From positions 1 to 64,000 of the forward strand of contig QFWI01000008.1 in NCBI GenBank assembly GCA_003149345.1: 64,000 nucleotides of DNA, given 5' to 3'. Under the pieces are notes generated by a model that was given only the letters and a program-made list of their open reading frames with translations, was not told the origin of the DNA and did not search any database. Position numbers and translations under genes: made by a program. This document shows, piece after piece, positions 25,038 through 34,308 of this stretch. Source of the stretch: Vampirovibrio chlorellavorus (GTDB lineage: Bacteria; Cyanobacteriota; Vampirovibrionia; Vampirovibrionales; Vampirovibrionaceae). Numbering within the stretch: the stretch's first letter is position 1; every line of letters begins with the position of its first letter.

Positions 25038-27287
25038 TTAGAACATTTTGGAAAAGTCATACACTTCTTTCTCTTTGCTGAACTTGACGTTCAATACACG
25101 ACCTCGCACCCCGTGACGCTTGACTTCGAGGTTGGGGAAGAATTTATGAAAGCGTTTAAAGATCTGGGTTTCGCTGGTAATAACCTTGTCAAAAGGACTG
25201 GGGTCATTGCGTCGGCTAAAGACTGGCTCGTACAAACCATTATGAGCACACCAGTTATTATAGCGCTTTAAAATGTCTCGGGCGGTTAAGCCGTCTGCAT
25301 GCGTTGTTTCGACCATTTCTTCCTCTTCGATGAATTGTAACAGGTGGCTGTTTTCCTGACGAACCTTCAGCATCAGCGGATCGGTGCTGCTATAGTCCAC
25401 ACCACTGGCCAGAATATCCTGAAACCCTTGCAGCACTCGGTTCAGCAGCGCTGGCAGAATCGTTTGGCGAATGAACTCGGGATCCCCTTTAATGCGTGGA
25501 TTCACGGGCCGTTCGTTCGCTTGCGTGGGGTTCATCGTGAATACATAGGGAAATTCAATAATGGCGTAGCGACTGCTAATGGATTCCTGCATGGTTTCAA
25601 TATGAGGCAGCTCGTTCAGGTTGAATATACCCACCGCTTTGGGCTTAATGGTAAAACCCTGCACCTTCTTCTCCTCAACGTGCATTTCATCTCCGGTGAC
25701 AAAGTTTTTGAGCGTTTGGCAGGTGTCGATTGAAACGGCGGCGTTTTCAGACGACCAGTTCAGACGACTGTAGACGAGAGGCAACAGATCAAAGCTGCGG
25801 TCCCGATCTGCCTTGCGAAAGGCTTGCAGCGGGACGCTGGTTAATCCGTGGCCACCGTACAACATGGATACCCATTCTTTAACGGTGTCCTTGCCGTTGG
25901 AACCCACGCCATACATCATAAGCAGACGAGCAGCTCGACCTTTCCGCTTTCTCACTTCCTGCAGATCAATGGAAGCACCCAGTAAGCGGAACAAGATTTC
26001 CTGATAATCACGGGGCAGCATACTGTCCATGATGTGCTGGAACTCGGTGTCATCCGCATCTGGTTGGTATTCAAAGTTGGCTTTGTATGTGCAGCAGCGT
26101 TCTGGAGTGTGGGGCAAGAGTTCAAAGCGCACTTTTTTATCGGGTGTGTAGACCGGACGCAGGAAGCCATTCTTGAGGTTGATGCCGGGTGGGTTAATGG
26201 CATCGCCGGGAACCTGGCACAGGTTTTTGACAAAGTTTAAAGCGCTCTTGCTCTTGGTATCTGTAGCGAATTTGTTTTCATTTTTTCCAGTGGGATAGAT
26301 GTTCAGATACTCGGTGATCTTTTTCCTGGCCATTGGGTCTGGTAGTTCCTGGTAATAGTCCTCTTCGTAGCGGTAGAGACTAGCACCAATGGTGGCGTAC
26401 TCAAAGCCGTTGTTAAAGACATCCTGGTATACGACCTGTTCAGCGGTGCGTTTCTTTTTAATGAGGGTGTCCGGTAGTTTATATCCACCTTGCAAGGCGT
26501 GGTGAATGACCGTTCCCATGGTAATCCGTCCATTCGCGCGCTGGATGAGTTGTCGCAAGTGCCGCCCGTTATGTTTGTCATCCGGGCTCCATTCGTTAAT
26601 GATGTCAATGGCATCTTCCCCGTAGGCATTGCCCAGGGCAAAGCAGATGTTCCGCCAGATGTCATAACCGGGTTGCGGATCAATGAAGGTGAGCATCTTT
26701 GCCGCCTCTTCAATGGGTAGATCGTAGCTGCATTCCTTTTGAATGACGGCTCTTTGCGCCTCGATCTCCTTGCCTTTGGCGATTAAGTCATCCATGGTTT
26801 GGCGATTCAGCATGCCCTCCAGAATGTGATACTCGCAGTTTGTCGAACCGTACCAGATGCGAGCCGGATCTTTGGCCGAGGGATCTGCCTGCTTGAATTT
26901 TTCCAGAAGCCCCAGAATCAGATGACGGTAAGCGTCTGCATTGTACAGGGCTTCTGCTAGCTCGAAAATAACCCGAAACCGATCTCCATTCCCCTCCTGA
27001 CGATGGCTGGGTGTGGTGTAGATCAGGCAAGCGTTTTGCTGAATGAAGGCATTGTCAAGTGCCTCTTCCAGAGTGAAATCATGATCAAAGTCCAGCCCTG
27101 CAAAACCGGTAGCCAAAAAGTTTTCTGTCTTACGGGGACCTTTTAGTTGGGCGCTGAAAGCTCGTCCCAGGTTAACGCTTTGAGCCAGTGCCACTCGGTT
27201 CAGATCACGGTTTGTATAGCCGGTATTGGCTTCTGGCGTGTTTAAGGGAGCTTTATCGATAACGTTGTCAAACGTGGATAATAACAT
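25038..27287 (-). CDS. D5/P4-type primase-helicase (element 2)
   Basis: This 749-aa replication initiator has an N-terminal primase-like domain with GLDFDHD (64-70) and RFRVIFEL. A PriCT_2-like module follows (about 200-265: GYDIWRNICFALGN, WSPDDKHNGRHLRQLI). The helicase of the D5/P4 phage family has Walker A GVGSNGKDT (~460), ENAAVSIDTCQTLKNFVTGDE and FNLNELPH as sensor region. The C-terminus carries a D5 winged-helix-like part. It shares gene position but little sequence with the element 1 initiator, matching the different iterons beside each. Confidence 0.9.
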   Translation of the reverse strand: MLLSTFDNVIDKAPLNTPEANTGYTNRDLNRVALAQSVNLGRAFSAQLKGPRKTENFLATGFAGLDFDHDFTLEEALDNAFIQQNACLIYTTPSHRQEGNGDRFRVIFELAEALYNADAYRHLILGLLEKFKQADPSAKDPARIWYGSTNCEYHILEGMLNRQTMDDLIAKGKEIEAQRAVIQKECSYDLPIEEAAKMLTFIDPQPGYDIWRNICFALGNAYGEDAIDIINEWSPDDKHNGRHLRQLIQRANGRITMGTVIHHALQGGYKLPDTLIKKKRTAEQVVYQDVFNNGFEYATIGASLYRYEEDYYQELPDPMARKKITEYLNIYPTGKNENKFATDTKSKSALNFVKNLCQVPGDAINPPGINLKNGFLRPVYTPDKKVRFELLPHTPERCCTYKANFEYQPDADDTEFQHIMDSMLPRDYQEILFRLLGASIDLQEVRKRKGRAARLLMMYGVGSNGKDTVKEWVSMLYGGHGLTSVPLQAFRKADRDRSFDLLPLVYSRLNWSSENAAVSIDTCQTLKNFVTGDEMHVEEKKVQGFTIKPKAVGIFNLNELPHIETMQESISSRYAIIEFPYVFTMNPTQANERPVNPRIKGDPEFIRQTILPALLNRVLQGFQDILASGVDYSSTDPLMLKVRQENSHLLQFIEEEEMVETTHADGLTARDILKRYNNWCAHNGLYEPVFSRRNDPSPFDKVITSETQIFKRFHKFFPNLEVKRHGVRGRVLNVKFSKEKEVYDFSKMF

Positions 27288-27362
27288 GAGTATTTTTCTC
27301 CAATGACTAAAATAGGTAAGTAAAGAGGTGTAAAAATCCTTCAGGGATGTAGGAATACTTCA

Positions 27363-27608
27363 TCACTGAGTCAGGTTTTCATGCCTGTATTGGCTTTCAC
27401 TGGTGCTCGCTGCTCGGTCGAAGCGGTTAATCCAGGCATCCAGATCGTTTTGGAAGTAGAAGATCCGGTTACCCGTGGGTTTAATGAACGGCGGACCTTC
27501 GCCTTTGGTTCTCCAGGTGGCCATTGTCTTGACGGAAACACCCAGGTAGAGGGATGCGTTTTTTGTATCCAGCCTGCCATCCGGGTAGATGTGGAGTGGG
27601 GGTGTCAT
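27363..27608 (-). CDS. AlpA/excisionase-like HTH protein (element 2)
   Basis: This 81-aa homologue of 14,700-14,960 has YPDGRLDTKNASLYLGVSVKTMATWR and GNRIFYFQNDLDAWINR. The start ATG 27,608 has AAGGAGA 6 bases upstream; the reading frame is open further upstream but that part is not conserved. Unlike element 1, there are ~75 bp between it and the primase gene. It is divergent from the Cys/His-rich gene at 27,780. Confidence 0.85.
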   Translation of the reverse strand: MTPPLHIYPDGRLDTKNASLYLGVSVKTMATWRTKGEGPPFIKPTGNRIFYFQNDLDAWINRFDRAASTSESQYRHENLTQ

Positions 27609-27779
27609 TCGTATCTCCTTTTGGATTGATGAAAGTAAGTGTTCATTTGCTTTCGGCTTAAAACTTACAAGAATCAATCTAAAACACCCGGATAAAAACC
27701 GTAGCCTCAACAAATGATGAATACATTTTTCTTCATATTTGCTATACAATCAGGCCAACTATGACAGCATGGAATTACT

Positions 27780-28523
27780 ATGGCAGACGATTTTTCTTAT
27801 TTATCTGAAGTTTTCCCTCATTGGCACGATCAAATGTTTCAGCACTATGGTGAACATCTGATACCCACTGAAGATGAGGGCTATATTGAGCTGGAACTAG
27901 ATGAACAGGAAAAGTTTATTGACTATTTGGGTTTAACCAAAGAACAATTTAGACAATCCTTTTTAGACCCTTATTTAGAGTTGGCCTCTAAGAATAAGCT
28001 CTCACATGGTGTTTTAAGTAAGCTGGCAGACTTTCAAAGCAAAGCCATTGGTCACCGCAGAGAGGTTTTATTAAACGGCGAAACGCCTCTAGTATTTAAA
28101 GTTGAACCCTCATCCACCAATTATTTAAAAGCCCTGGATTGGACGATTGTGAATGTTGCGTGTTTAAAACTACCTGGCTTTGAGTTATGGCAAGGTGAGT
28201 ATTATTTACCCAATACGCTTCCAGATCGTCAGTGTCATTATTGCGGGGCTATGGATTCGGATAAAAGAGGCAAGGCGTTTAATCAAAAGCTCATTTACTG
28301 CCATGCGGTGGGCTGTAAAAATTCCAGTAACCCAAATCCTGAAGAGCATAAAAAATGTTGTTATGGACAATGGGGAAATATCAAAAAGTCTTTTAGACAG
28401 CGATTAAAACGGAATGCAGACTATAAACGTGAAGTGATAAATATCTTTCTTGAATTTTGTATTGAACGTTTAGAAGAGAATTTAAAAATTCAGAATAGGG
28501 TACGATATAAACCGAGTAATTAA
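27780..28523 (+). CDS. Cys/His-rich element protein upstream of integrase (element 2 copy)
   Basis: This 247-aa homologue of 15,138-15,998 has ADDFSYLS, YGEHLIPTED, ALDWTIVNV, and the zinc-binding-like CHYCGAMD, YCHAVGC, HKKCCYGQW in the same order. The protein ends earlier than its relative. Stop and integrase start are separated by one base. Strict Cys/His conservation while the rest drifts argues that metal binding matters. Confidence 0.75.
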   Translation: MADDFSYLSEVFPHWHDQMFQHYGEHLIPTEDEGYIELELDEQEKFIDYLGLTKEQFRQSFLDPYLELASKNKLSHGVLSKLADFQSKAIGHRREVLLNGETPLVFKVEPSSTNYLKALDWTIVNVACLKLPGFELWQGEYYLPNTLPDRQCHYCGAMDSDKRGKAFNQKLIYCHAVGCKNSSNPNPEEHKKCCYGQWGNIKKSFRQRLKRNADYKREVINIFLEFCIERLEENLKIQNRVRYKPSN

Positions 28524-28524
28524 A

Positions 28525-29661
28525 ATGAGCAAAAAATTCACCAAACTGACCCGTGAGGCCATGAAAGCCTTGCCACCAGGCGAGTACATCTGCGAGCACA
28601 ATATTAAATACGCTAGGCAAGCCAATGGCGACGGGACCTTTGAAATCTACGGCACCGTGGACGGCACTCGCATCAAGCGCACCATCGGACGGGAGTCAGA
28701 AGGTGTGACTCGGCAAACGGCGGAACTGGCCTGGGAGCAACTGAAAACCCATGCCCGAGAACAACGCCTGAATCTCCCCAAAGGTCGCAAGCTGCATATG
28801 CGCTTTCAGGAAGCCGCCAAGCTCTATTTGGAGCGGTGCGATCACACCCGCAGCCACCACGATAAAGTCCAGCGAGTCAGAGACCATCTGCTTCCGTTTT
28901 TTAAAGATAAGGCGTTAACCCAGATCACCACGTTCGACGGTGAGCAGTATAAACGGCAACGGTTAGAGGCAGGCGCCGCATCCGGTACCATTAACCGGGA
29001 GTTGGCCATATTGTCCCATATCCTCAATAAAGCGATTGAATGGGGCTGGATTGAAAAGCGTTCCTGCAAGCTGAAGAAACTCAAAGAGGACAGCGGACGG
29101 ATAACCTATTTGACTGTGGAACAAGCCAATCGGCTGGTTGAGGCGGCTAAGGCGGATGTTCACCCTTACATCTACGCCATTATCCTGATTGCGCTGGAAA
29201 CCGCCATGCGGCGCTCAGAAGTGCTATCGATTCGACTGAAGCACATTGATCTCAATCGGCGTATGATCTACATCCCCGAAGCCAAAGCAGGCAGCCGAGA
29301 ACAGCCCATCACTGAGCATTTGGCCCAATTCCTGAGCCAATTCATGCAGGGCATTCCCCACGATCAGCCGTTCCTCTTCCCCCAGCCCAAGTCCAAGACC
29401 GGGCATATGGTGGAGCTTTTCAAACCCTTCAAGCGAGTGGTCAAAGCCGCTGGCCTTGATCCCGAGGAGATTGTCTTTCACTCCCTGCGGCACACAGCCA
29501 TTACGCACTTAGTACAAGCCGGGGTTGATTTGGTGACGGTGAAACGTATCTCTGGTCATAAGACCTTACAGATGGTCGAGCGCTACGCCCACCAGAATGG
29601 CCAGCACATTCAAGCCGCAATGGACAAGTTGCAGAGTCGTTATAACCTCAGTTCCCGGTAA
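28525..29661 (+). CDS. Tyrosine-family site-specific integrase (element 2)
   Basis: This 378-aa protein is ~97% identical to the integrase of element 1, with the same catalytic R229, H319, R322, H345 and Y354. The DNA differs at many third positions, so the similarity is not a recent duplication. Both integrases should recognise the same tRNA-Phe core, which explains the tandem integration. The tRNA 3' end begins 167 bp downstream. Confidence 0.96.
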   Translation: MSKKFTKLTREAMKALPPGEYICEHNIKYARQANGDGTFEIYGTVDGTRIKRTIGRESEGVTRQTAELAWEQLKTHAREQRLNLPKGRKLHMRFQEAAKLYLERCDHTRSHHDKVQRVRDHLLPFFKDKALTQITTFDGEQYKRQRLEAGAASGTINRELAILSHILNKAIEWGWIEKRSCKLKKLKEDSGRITYLTVEQANRLVEAAKADVHPYIYAIILIALETAMRRSEVLSIRLKHIDLNRRMIYIPEAKAGSREQPITEHLAQFLSQFMQGIPHDQPFLFPQPKSKTGHMVELFKPFKRVVKAAGLDPEEIVFHSLRHTAITHLVQAGVDLVTVKRISGHKTLQMVERYAHQNGQHIQAAMDKLQSRYNLSSR

Positions 29662-29742
29662 ATCCCCGCACGTCTTGTGCGTTCTCTGTATATCACTTAC
29701 CCCTGAAATCCCTTTGCTTCCTGGCACTTCCCGGCAAGACTG

Positions 29743-29762
29743 CACCAAAGCGACACTTTGAC
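29743..29762 (+). repeat. Putative integrase arm-type site (third copy)
   Basis: CACCAAAGCGACACTTTGACC lies 66 bp from the tRNA 3' end, the same relative position as 17,221-17,240 upstream of the other att core. Confidence 0.45.
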
Positions 29763-29828
29763 CGAAAATAACCCGCATCCCCTAAAAACTCAAAAACCCC
29801 GAAACACTGTCCAGGGTTTAAAAGAAGG

Positions 29829-29904
<76 letters not shown>

Positions 29905-29995
29905 TTGCAATCAACAACAAGGCTATTAACCCTCAAAGACAGAGAACTGTCAAGCCGCCCCACCCCAATGGAGGCCGGATGGATGTCCTTAAACA

Positions 29996-30023
29996 CCCTG
30001 TACTTTAAAAAACTTAAAGCAGG
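29996..30023. terminator. Hairpin between tRNA-Phe and next gene
   Basis: CCCTG-TA-CTTTAA / TTAAAG-CAGGG with an AAAAC loop forms a nearly perfect stem. It has no clear T-run, so its role as a terminator is uncertain. Confidence 0.35.
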
Positions 30024-30082
30024 GGAACCACAGGCTTTTCTGTGTAGGACTGCTGTGTGGTACAGTATTAACTAAGGTTGTG

Positions 30083-30313
30083 ATGGGTAAACAGTTGGGG
30101 AATATTATTGAAGTGATGATATTGTTGGCATTGCCGCTCATTTTTTTGTACTTATTGCCAACCTGGGTCGCCTTAAGTTTCAGGCACCAGCATTTACCAG
30201 GCATTTTTACATTTAACCTGCTGGCTGGATGGAGCATGGCGGGCTGGCTCATCACGCTGATTTGGGCGATATGCCCGTGGGTACACCGTAAGTACCGCCT
30301 CTCGCCATCCTAG
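30083..30313 (+). CDS. Superinfection immunity (Imm)-like small membrane protein
   Basis: This 76-aa protein has two membrane helices: EVMILLALPLIFLYLLPTWVAL and IFTFNLLAGWSMAGWLITLIWAI. The spacing and motif LPTWVA-x-R-H-x-x-x-x-I-x-x-x-N-L-L-x-G-W-x-x-x-G-W-x-x-x-L-x-W-A match the T4 Imm-like superinfection immunity family, which blocks phage DNA injection. Many bacteria carry chromosomal members of unknown role. It lies directly beside the att site but on the chromosomal side. An AAGG precedes the start. Confidence 0.7.
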   Translation: MGKQLGNIIEVMILLALPLIFLYLLPTWVALSFRHQHLPGIFTFNLLAGWSMAGWLITLIWAICPWVHRKYRLSPS

Positions 30314-30507
30314 GACGCTTGCCTGTCAACGTCTCCCAGTTCAAGTCGATCTAATGAGTGTCTGGCAAGGTTCCTGGCGCTTTTGTGCAGGTCTTGACTG
30401 CCATTTTTATCAGCGAGTATCCCTTCACAACGCGGTTCCAAAACTGCGTACAGCGCCCATACATATGCAAGTGCTTCTTTTTTGCTTCTGAACTTAATGG
30501 TTACCAA
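30310..30507 (-). CDS. Small hypothetical protein
   Basis: The predicted 65 residues start at TTG 30,507 (VTIKFRSKKEALAYVWALYAVLEPR). Composition is protein-like, with an amphipathic helix and charged C-terminus. The start codon is weak and no ribosome-binding site stands out. Its 3' end overlaps the stop of the preceding gene by 4 bp. No family is recognised; it may be spurious. Confidence 0.35.
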   Translation of the reverse strand: MVTIKFRSKKEALAYVWALYAVLEPRCEGILADKNGSQDLHKSARNLARHSLDRLELGDVDRQAS

Positions 30508-30560
30508 CGTCTTGTAAGGAATACTGGTCTTTTACCAGCATCTCAAGGACGCTTCAGCTT

Positions 30561-31619
30561 TTAGGAAGCGGGATCGGAGTGGTCTTGCCCCTCTCCGCTG
30601 GGCAAGGGGAAAAGCTTTCGCACCAGTATGATCAACAAGAAAGCCAGCAGGAACATGACCGCCAAAGAAGCGATATAAATGGGTAGGTAGTTCACATACC
30701 ACACGGAAATCAGCCCACCCACCACGCACAAGCTGTAAAGGTAGGTTACCGTCCGAATTTGCCCCATGCCCGCCTTTAAAAACTGATGATGGATGTGATC
30801 CGCATCCGGCAAAAAGGGATTTTTACCCCGAAGGAGTCGCCGAAACACGGAATAGGTAATATCCAGAATCGGCACGCTCAACACGAAAATAGGCAATAAC
30901 ATGACGGCCACCTTGGTTTTTAAAACCCCGGTCACCGCAATGCAGGCCAGTAAAAATCCGCAAAACAAAGCTCCGCTGTCACCCATAAAAATGCGGGCCG
31001 GATGGAAATTGTAGACCAGGAAGCCCAGGCTCGAACCCGCCAGCAGTGCCGCCAATAAGGCCGAGGAGGGCTGGTTGGTAAATAAAGCCACCACGGTCAG
31101 CGTCAAGGCCGACAAGGTGGTCACCCCAGCGGCCAGCCCATCAATCCCATCAATGAAATTCATGGCGTTCATCAGGCCGACTAGCCAAATCACGGTGACC
31201 GGCAGGCTGAGTGCGTTTAACACCAGCAGTTGCGCTCCCGGCAAATCCAGGTTGTTGATCTGGATACCCAAAAAGAAGGCGGTCAGGGCGGCAATGAACT
31301 GGATGCTCAACTTCAGGTAAGGCGACAGATTGAACAAGTCATCCAGCAAGCCTAATAAAAAAACGATGGTGCCTCCCGCCAGAATACCGGGCAGGGCGTT
31401 ATGCAGCTCTGGACGCCAGCCCAGAAACACAATAACCCCCAGCGACAACATAAAGGCCAGCCAGATAGCCACCCCACCCAGTCTTGGAATGGGGTACTTG
31501 TGAATCTTTCTGGCCCCTGGGGCATCATAATAACCAGCGGCAATCGCTTGCCTGCGGACGATCGGAACCAGGATGAAACTGACCATCAAGGCCACAATAA
31601 AACCTATCGCGTCAATCAC
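30561..31619 (-). CDS. wecA: Undecaprenyl-phosphate GlcNAc-1-phosphate transferase (WecA/TagO family)
   Basis: This is a 352-aa polytopic membrane enzyme that moves a sugar-1-phosphate from a UDP-sugar to undecaprenyl phosphate, starting O-antigen or secondary wall polymer synthesis. Key motifs: PRLGGVAIW, GLLDDLFNL (Mg-binding Asp pair), MNFIDGIDGLAAG, ARIFMGDSGA and DHIHHQFLKAG (basic HIHH loop). About ten membrane spans fit the family. It is immediately downstream of glyA on the same strand (25-bp gap). MraY is the related alternative, but the HIHH loop favours WecA/TagO. Confidence 0.9.
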   Translation of the reverse strand: MIDAIGFIVALMVSFILVPIVRRQAIAAGYYDAPGARKIHKYPIPRLGGVAIWLAFMLSLGVIVFLGWRPELHNALPGILAGGTIVFLLGLLDDLFNLSPYLKLSIQFIAALTAFFLGIQINNLDLPGAQLLVLNALSLPVTVIWLVGLMNAMNFIDGIDGLAAGVTTLSALTLTVVALFTNQPSSALLAALLAGSSLGFLVYNFHPARIFMGDSGALFCGFLLACIAVTGVLKTKVAVMLLPIFVLSVPILDITYSVFRRLLRGKNPFLPDADHIHHQFLKAGMGQIRTVTYLYSLCVVGGLISVWYVNYLPIYIASLAVMFLLAFLLIILVRKLFPLPSGEGQDHSDPAS

Positions 31620-31644
31620 GAAAGGCGAATTGGCATTTTCCAGT

Positions 31645-32925
31645 TTAATGATGGCTGAGCGCCTCCCGTTTCAGACTCGTTCCCAGTTCGGGGTACAGGG
31701 GGAACTGTTGACTCAAAGCTTGTACTTCCTTTATCAACGTCTCTCTATTTTCACCCTTTTTCAGTGCTTCGGCAATAATCTGTCCCAATTTGCGCATGGC
31801 AGCCTCATCAAAGCCCCGGCTGGTCAGGGCGGGGGTGCCCAAGCGGATGCCGCTGGTGATGAAGGGTGACTGGGGATCGTTGGGAATGGTGTTTTTGTTG
31901 GCGGTAATATGAATTTCTTCCAGCACGTTCTGAGCCGCCTTGCCCGTCAGGTTGACGTTGCGCAAATCCAGCATCATTAAATGGTTGTCAGTACCGCCGC
32001 TGACGATATTGATGCCGTTGGCCATCAGGGATTCAGCCAGCGCCTTGGCATTGGCGATCACTTGCTTGGAGTATACTTTGAACTCAGGAGACAGGGCCTC
32101 TTTAAAAGCCACCGCCTTGGCCGCGATGACGTGCATCAGCGGGCCGCCTTGAATCCCGGGGAAAACCGCCTTGTCTACCGCCTTGGCGTAATCTGCCTGG
32201 CAGAGAATGAGTCCGCCACGGGGGCCCCGCAGCGTTTTGTGGGTGGTGGTGGTTACAAACTGGCAGTGCGGAATGGGGCTGGGGTGTAAACCGCTTACCA
32301 CTAAGCCTGCGATATGGGCGATATCGGCCAGCAACAAGGCGCCCACTTCATCGGCGATGGCCCGGAATTTGGCGAAATCAATGATTCGGGAGTAGGCGCT
32401 GGCCCCGCAGATAATCAGCTTGGGCTTTTCCCGCAGAGCGATTTCCCGGACATTGTCGTAGTCAATCACCCCGGTGTCAGGATTGACGCCGTAAGCCACC
32501 ACCCGGAAAAACAGCCCGGAGAAGTTGACTGGCGAACCGTGGGTCAAGTGCCCGCCGTGAGACAGATCCATGCCCATAATGGTATCGCCGGATTTTAGCC
32601 CAGCGGCCAGAAAGACAGCCATATTGGCCTGAGCGCCACTGTGGGGTTGCACGTTGGCGTGATCAGCCCCAAATAACGCCTTGGCCCGGGCAATGGCGAT
32701 TTCCTCAGCGGTATCCACATGCTCACAGCCGCCGTAGTAGCGTTTTCCGGGCAAGCCTTCGGCGTATTTGTTGGTCAAAACACTGCCCATGGCCTGCATA
32801 ACGGCCAAGCTGGTAAAGTTTTCACTGGCGATCATTTCCAGGGTGTTCTGCTCCCGGTGCAGTTCGTCCACAACGGTTTGGTAAATCTCGGGATCGGTCT
32901 GCTGGAGCAAATCGAGGTTCAGCAT
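31645..32925 (-). CDS. glyA: Serine hydroxymethyltransferase
   Basis: This PLP enzyme interconverts serine and glycine while charging tetrahydrofolate with one-carbon units. Its 426 aa are full length: [51 protein letters not shown], then the PLP-lysine motif [15 protein letters not shown] and [14 protein letters not shown]. The start overlaps the 3' end of rpiB by 7 bp, so rpiB-glyA-wecA appear co-transcribed. rpiB next to glyA is a common bacterial pairing. Confidence 0.97.
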   Translation of the reverse strand: MLNLDLLQQTDPEIYQTVVDELHREQNTLEMIASENFTSLAVMQAMGSVLTNKYAEGLPGKRYYGGCEHVDTAEEIAIARAKALFGADHANVQPHSGAQANMAVFLAAGLKSGDTIMGMDLSHGGHLTHGSPVNFSGLFFRVVAYGVNPDTGVIDYDNVREIALREKPKLIICGASAYSRIIDFAKFRAIADEVGALLLADIAHIAGLVVSGLHPSPIPHCQFVTTTTHKTLRGPRGGLILCQADYAKAVDKAVFPGIQGGPLMHVIAAKAVAFKEALSPEFKVYSKQVIANAKALAESLMANGINIVSGGTDNHLMMLDLRNVNLTGKAAQNVLEEIHITANKNTIPNDPQSPFITSGIRLGTPALTSRGFDEAAMRKLGQIIAEALKKGENRETLIKEVQALSQQFPLYPELGTSLKREALSHH

Positions 32926-33431
32926 GAGGGCATCTCCTTTGCAGCGCAGGTCTCTGCGCTTCGTCTCGTATTATCAATCCGGGGATCACTCATCATCTCC
33001 ACCCGCTTTTGATGGCGGCCTCCGTCAAAAGGCGTTTCCAGCCATTCGTCGATGAGTGTAAAAGCCAATTCAGGGGCCAGCACTCGTGCGCCCAGGCAGA
33101 GTACGTTGCTATCATTGTGGCGACGGCTCAAAATGGCTGTATTGTGGTCATGGGCTTCAATGGCCCGAATCCAGGGATAGCGGTTGGCGGCGATGCAAAC
33201 CCCAATGCCGCTGCCACAGCACAAAACACCGTAATGCGTCTGGTTGGGCGCCGCTTGCTGGATGTCTTGCACGGCCTGAGCCAACTGGGCGGAAATGGTG
33301 GGGTAATCAACCGAGTCCCCGTTGTGGCATCCGATGTCGATAATCTCGAACCCCTTGCCGCTGAGGTGTTCAGCGATTTTTTTCTTCAGGGGGAAGCCGG
33401 CATGATCGGAACCCAGAACCAGTTTTTTCAT
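32919..33431 (-). CDS. rpiB: Ribose-5-phosphate isomerase B
   Basis: This 170-aa RpiB/LacAB-type enzyme converts ribose-5-phosphate to ribulose-5-phosphate. Motifs are [12 protein letters not shown], the phosphate/substrate loop [14 protein letters not shown], and the arginine/histidine-containing [13 protein letters not shown]. The usual family length is ~145-150; the extra ~20 residues at the C-terminus ([18 protein letters not shown]) read through to the glyA start and are probably unstructured. Confidence 0.95.
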   Translation of the reverse strand: MKKLVLGSDHAGFPLKKKIAEHLSGKGFEIIDIGCHNGDSVDYPTISAQLAQAVQDIQQAAPNQTHYGVLCCGSGIGVCIAANRYPWIRAIEAHDHNTAILSRRHNDSNVLCLGARVLAPELAFTLIDEWLETPFDGGRHQKRVEMMSDPRIDNTRRSAETCAAKEMPSC

Positions 33432-33503
33432 GTCAATCTAGCGACCTTTTGTGAAACCTGTTGTGCAACCGATGGCAATAGGTTGGGGAAACCTGAAACG
33501 CCG

Positions 33504-34082
33504 TTAGTCTAACACAATGGCCCCACTTCTTAAAAGTTGTATTTCATCATTGGGCTTGACCCAAACCACGGTAGGGGCCACACTTTCCAGAACCTCAGCA
33601 TCGCCCTGCACCACAAAATCCACGTCATCCCCAAAGGTGTTGTAAACCTCGGCAGCCTGTCTGACCGCAGGGTCGGTGCCGCGCGCAGCGCCCAACGTTA
33701 TGAGCAGGCCGGTGGGATTGAGGGCGAGCAAGTCTGACAGCAGTCGACACCCGGGTTGCAGGATTTTAAGTTGCCCAAACGGACTGAATTCCTGCGGGAG
33801 TTGTCTGCACTTTTCCAGCAAAATAATCAGTGGGCCGGGCCAGTGACGCTTAATCAACTGTGCTGACCCTGGGGGCAGTGGTTCAATGAATGGGGTGAAG
33901 GCCTGTAAATCCCACCCGAGTAATAGCAGCGGCTCAGGTTGTTCCCTAAGCCGGTAAAGACGTTGCAGGGCCAGAGGGCGATCCGGCCTGACGGCCAGCA
34001 TGTAGCCTTCCGGGCCGGGCAGGGCTATTAGTCCGTCCGGCTTTTCCAAATGAGACACTGCATTTAGTAACATTAAATCCAT
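33504..34082 (-). CDS. Divergent Sua5/YciO/YrdC-domain protein
   Basis: This 192-aa protein resembles the threonylcarbamoyl-AMP synthase fold: RHWPGPLIILLEK and PTGLLITLGAARGTDPAVRQAAEV correspond to the conserved centre and Sxxx-nucleotide region. Key N-terminal residues of the active enzyme (T-D/E-T-V-Y-G and K-x-R) are replaced (LPGPEGYML, RLREQ), and the final STVVD reads APTVVWV. So it may be a YciO-like paralogue or have lost tRNA t6A activity. It sits upstream of rpiB on the same strand. Confidence 0.7.
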   Translation of the reverse strand: MDLMLLNAVSHLEKPDGLIALPGPEGYMLAVRPDRPLALQRLYRLREQPEPLLLLGWDLQAFTPFIEPLPPGSAQLIKRHWPGPLIILLEKCRQLPQEFSPFGQLKILQPGCRLLSDLLALNPTGLLITLGAARGTDPAVRQAAEVYNTFGDDVDFVVQGDAEVLESVAPTVVWVKPNDEIQLLRSGAIVLD

Positions 34083-34308
34083 ACTGGTATTTTACCCTTG
34101 TTGGACAAAGCCAAACAGGTACCGTGGCAACCACGCTGAAAAAGCGTCTTTTTATCAGGCGGGTTGGCGAGTACAAGGCCTGCCCCGGGATTAAGTGATG
34201 CCCATCTTGCAACTGTCCATTCAGGGGCAGGGCTTAACAAAATCCCGATTTTTCCGTAGCATAGAGCTATTGATTGTGATTATTTTGCCTTGCGCAGAGA
34301 GTTCCCCG

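Larger units (their letters stand above)
17307..29828 (+). mobile_element. Satellite-like integrative element 2 (complete)
   Basis: It is bounded by direct repeats of the tRNA-Phe 3' end: 17,307-17,351 on the left, and the intact tRNA at 29,829-29,904 on the right. The length is 12.5 kb, typical of PICI-type satellites. It carries its own integrase, AlpA-like protein, primase-helicase with iteron origin, XRE regulator, and defence-like cargo at the left. Non-coding boundaries and gene order match element 1, while cargo and primase differ. An integrative plasmid-like element with autonomous replication is the main alternative. Confidence 0.8.
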
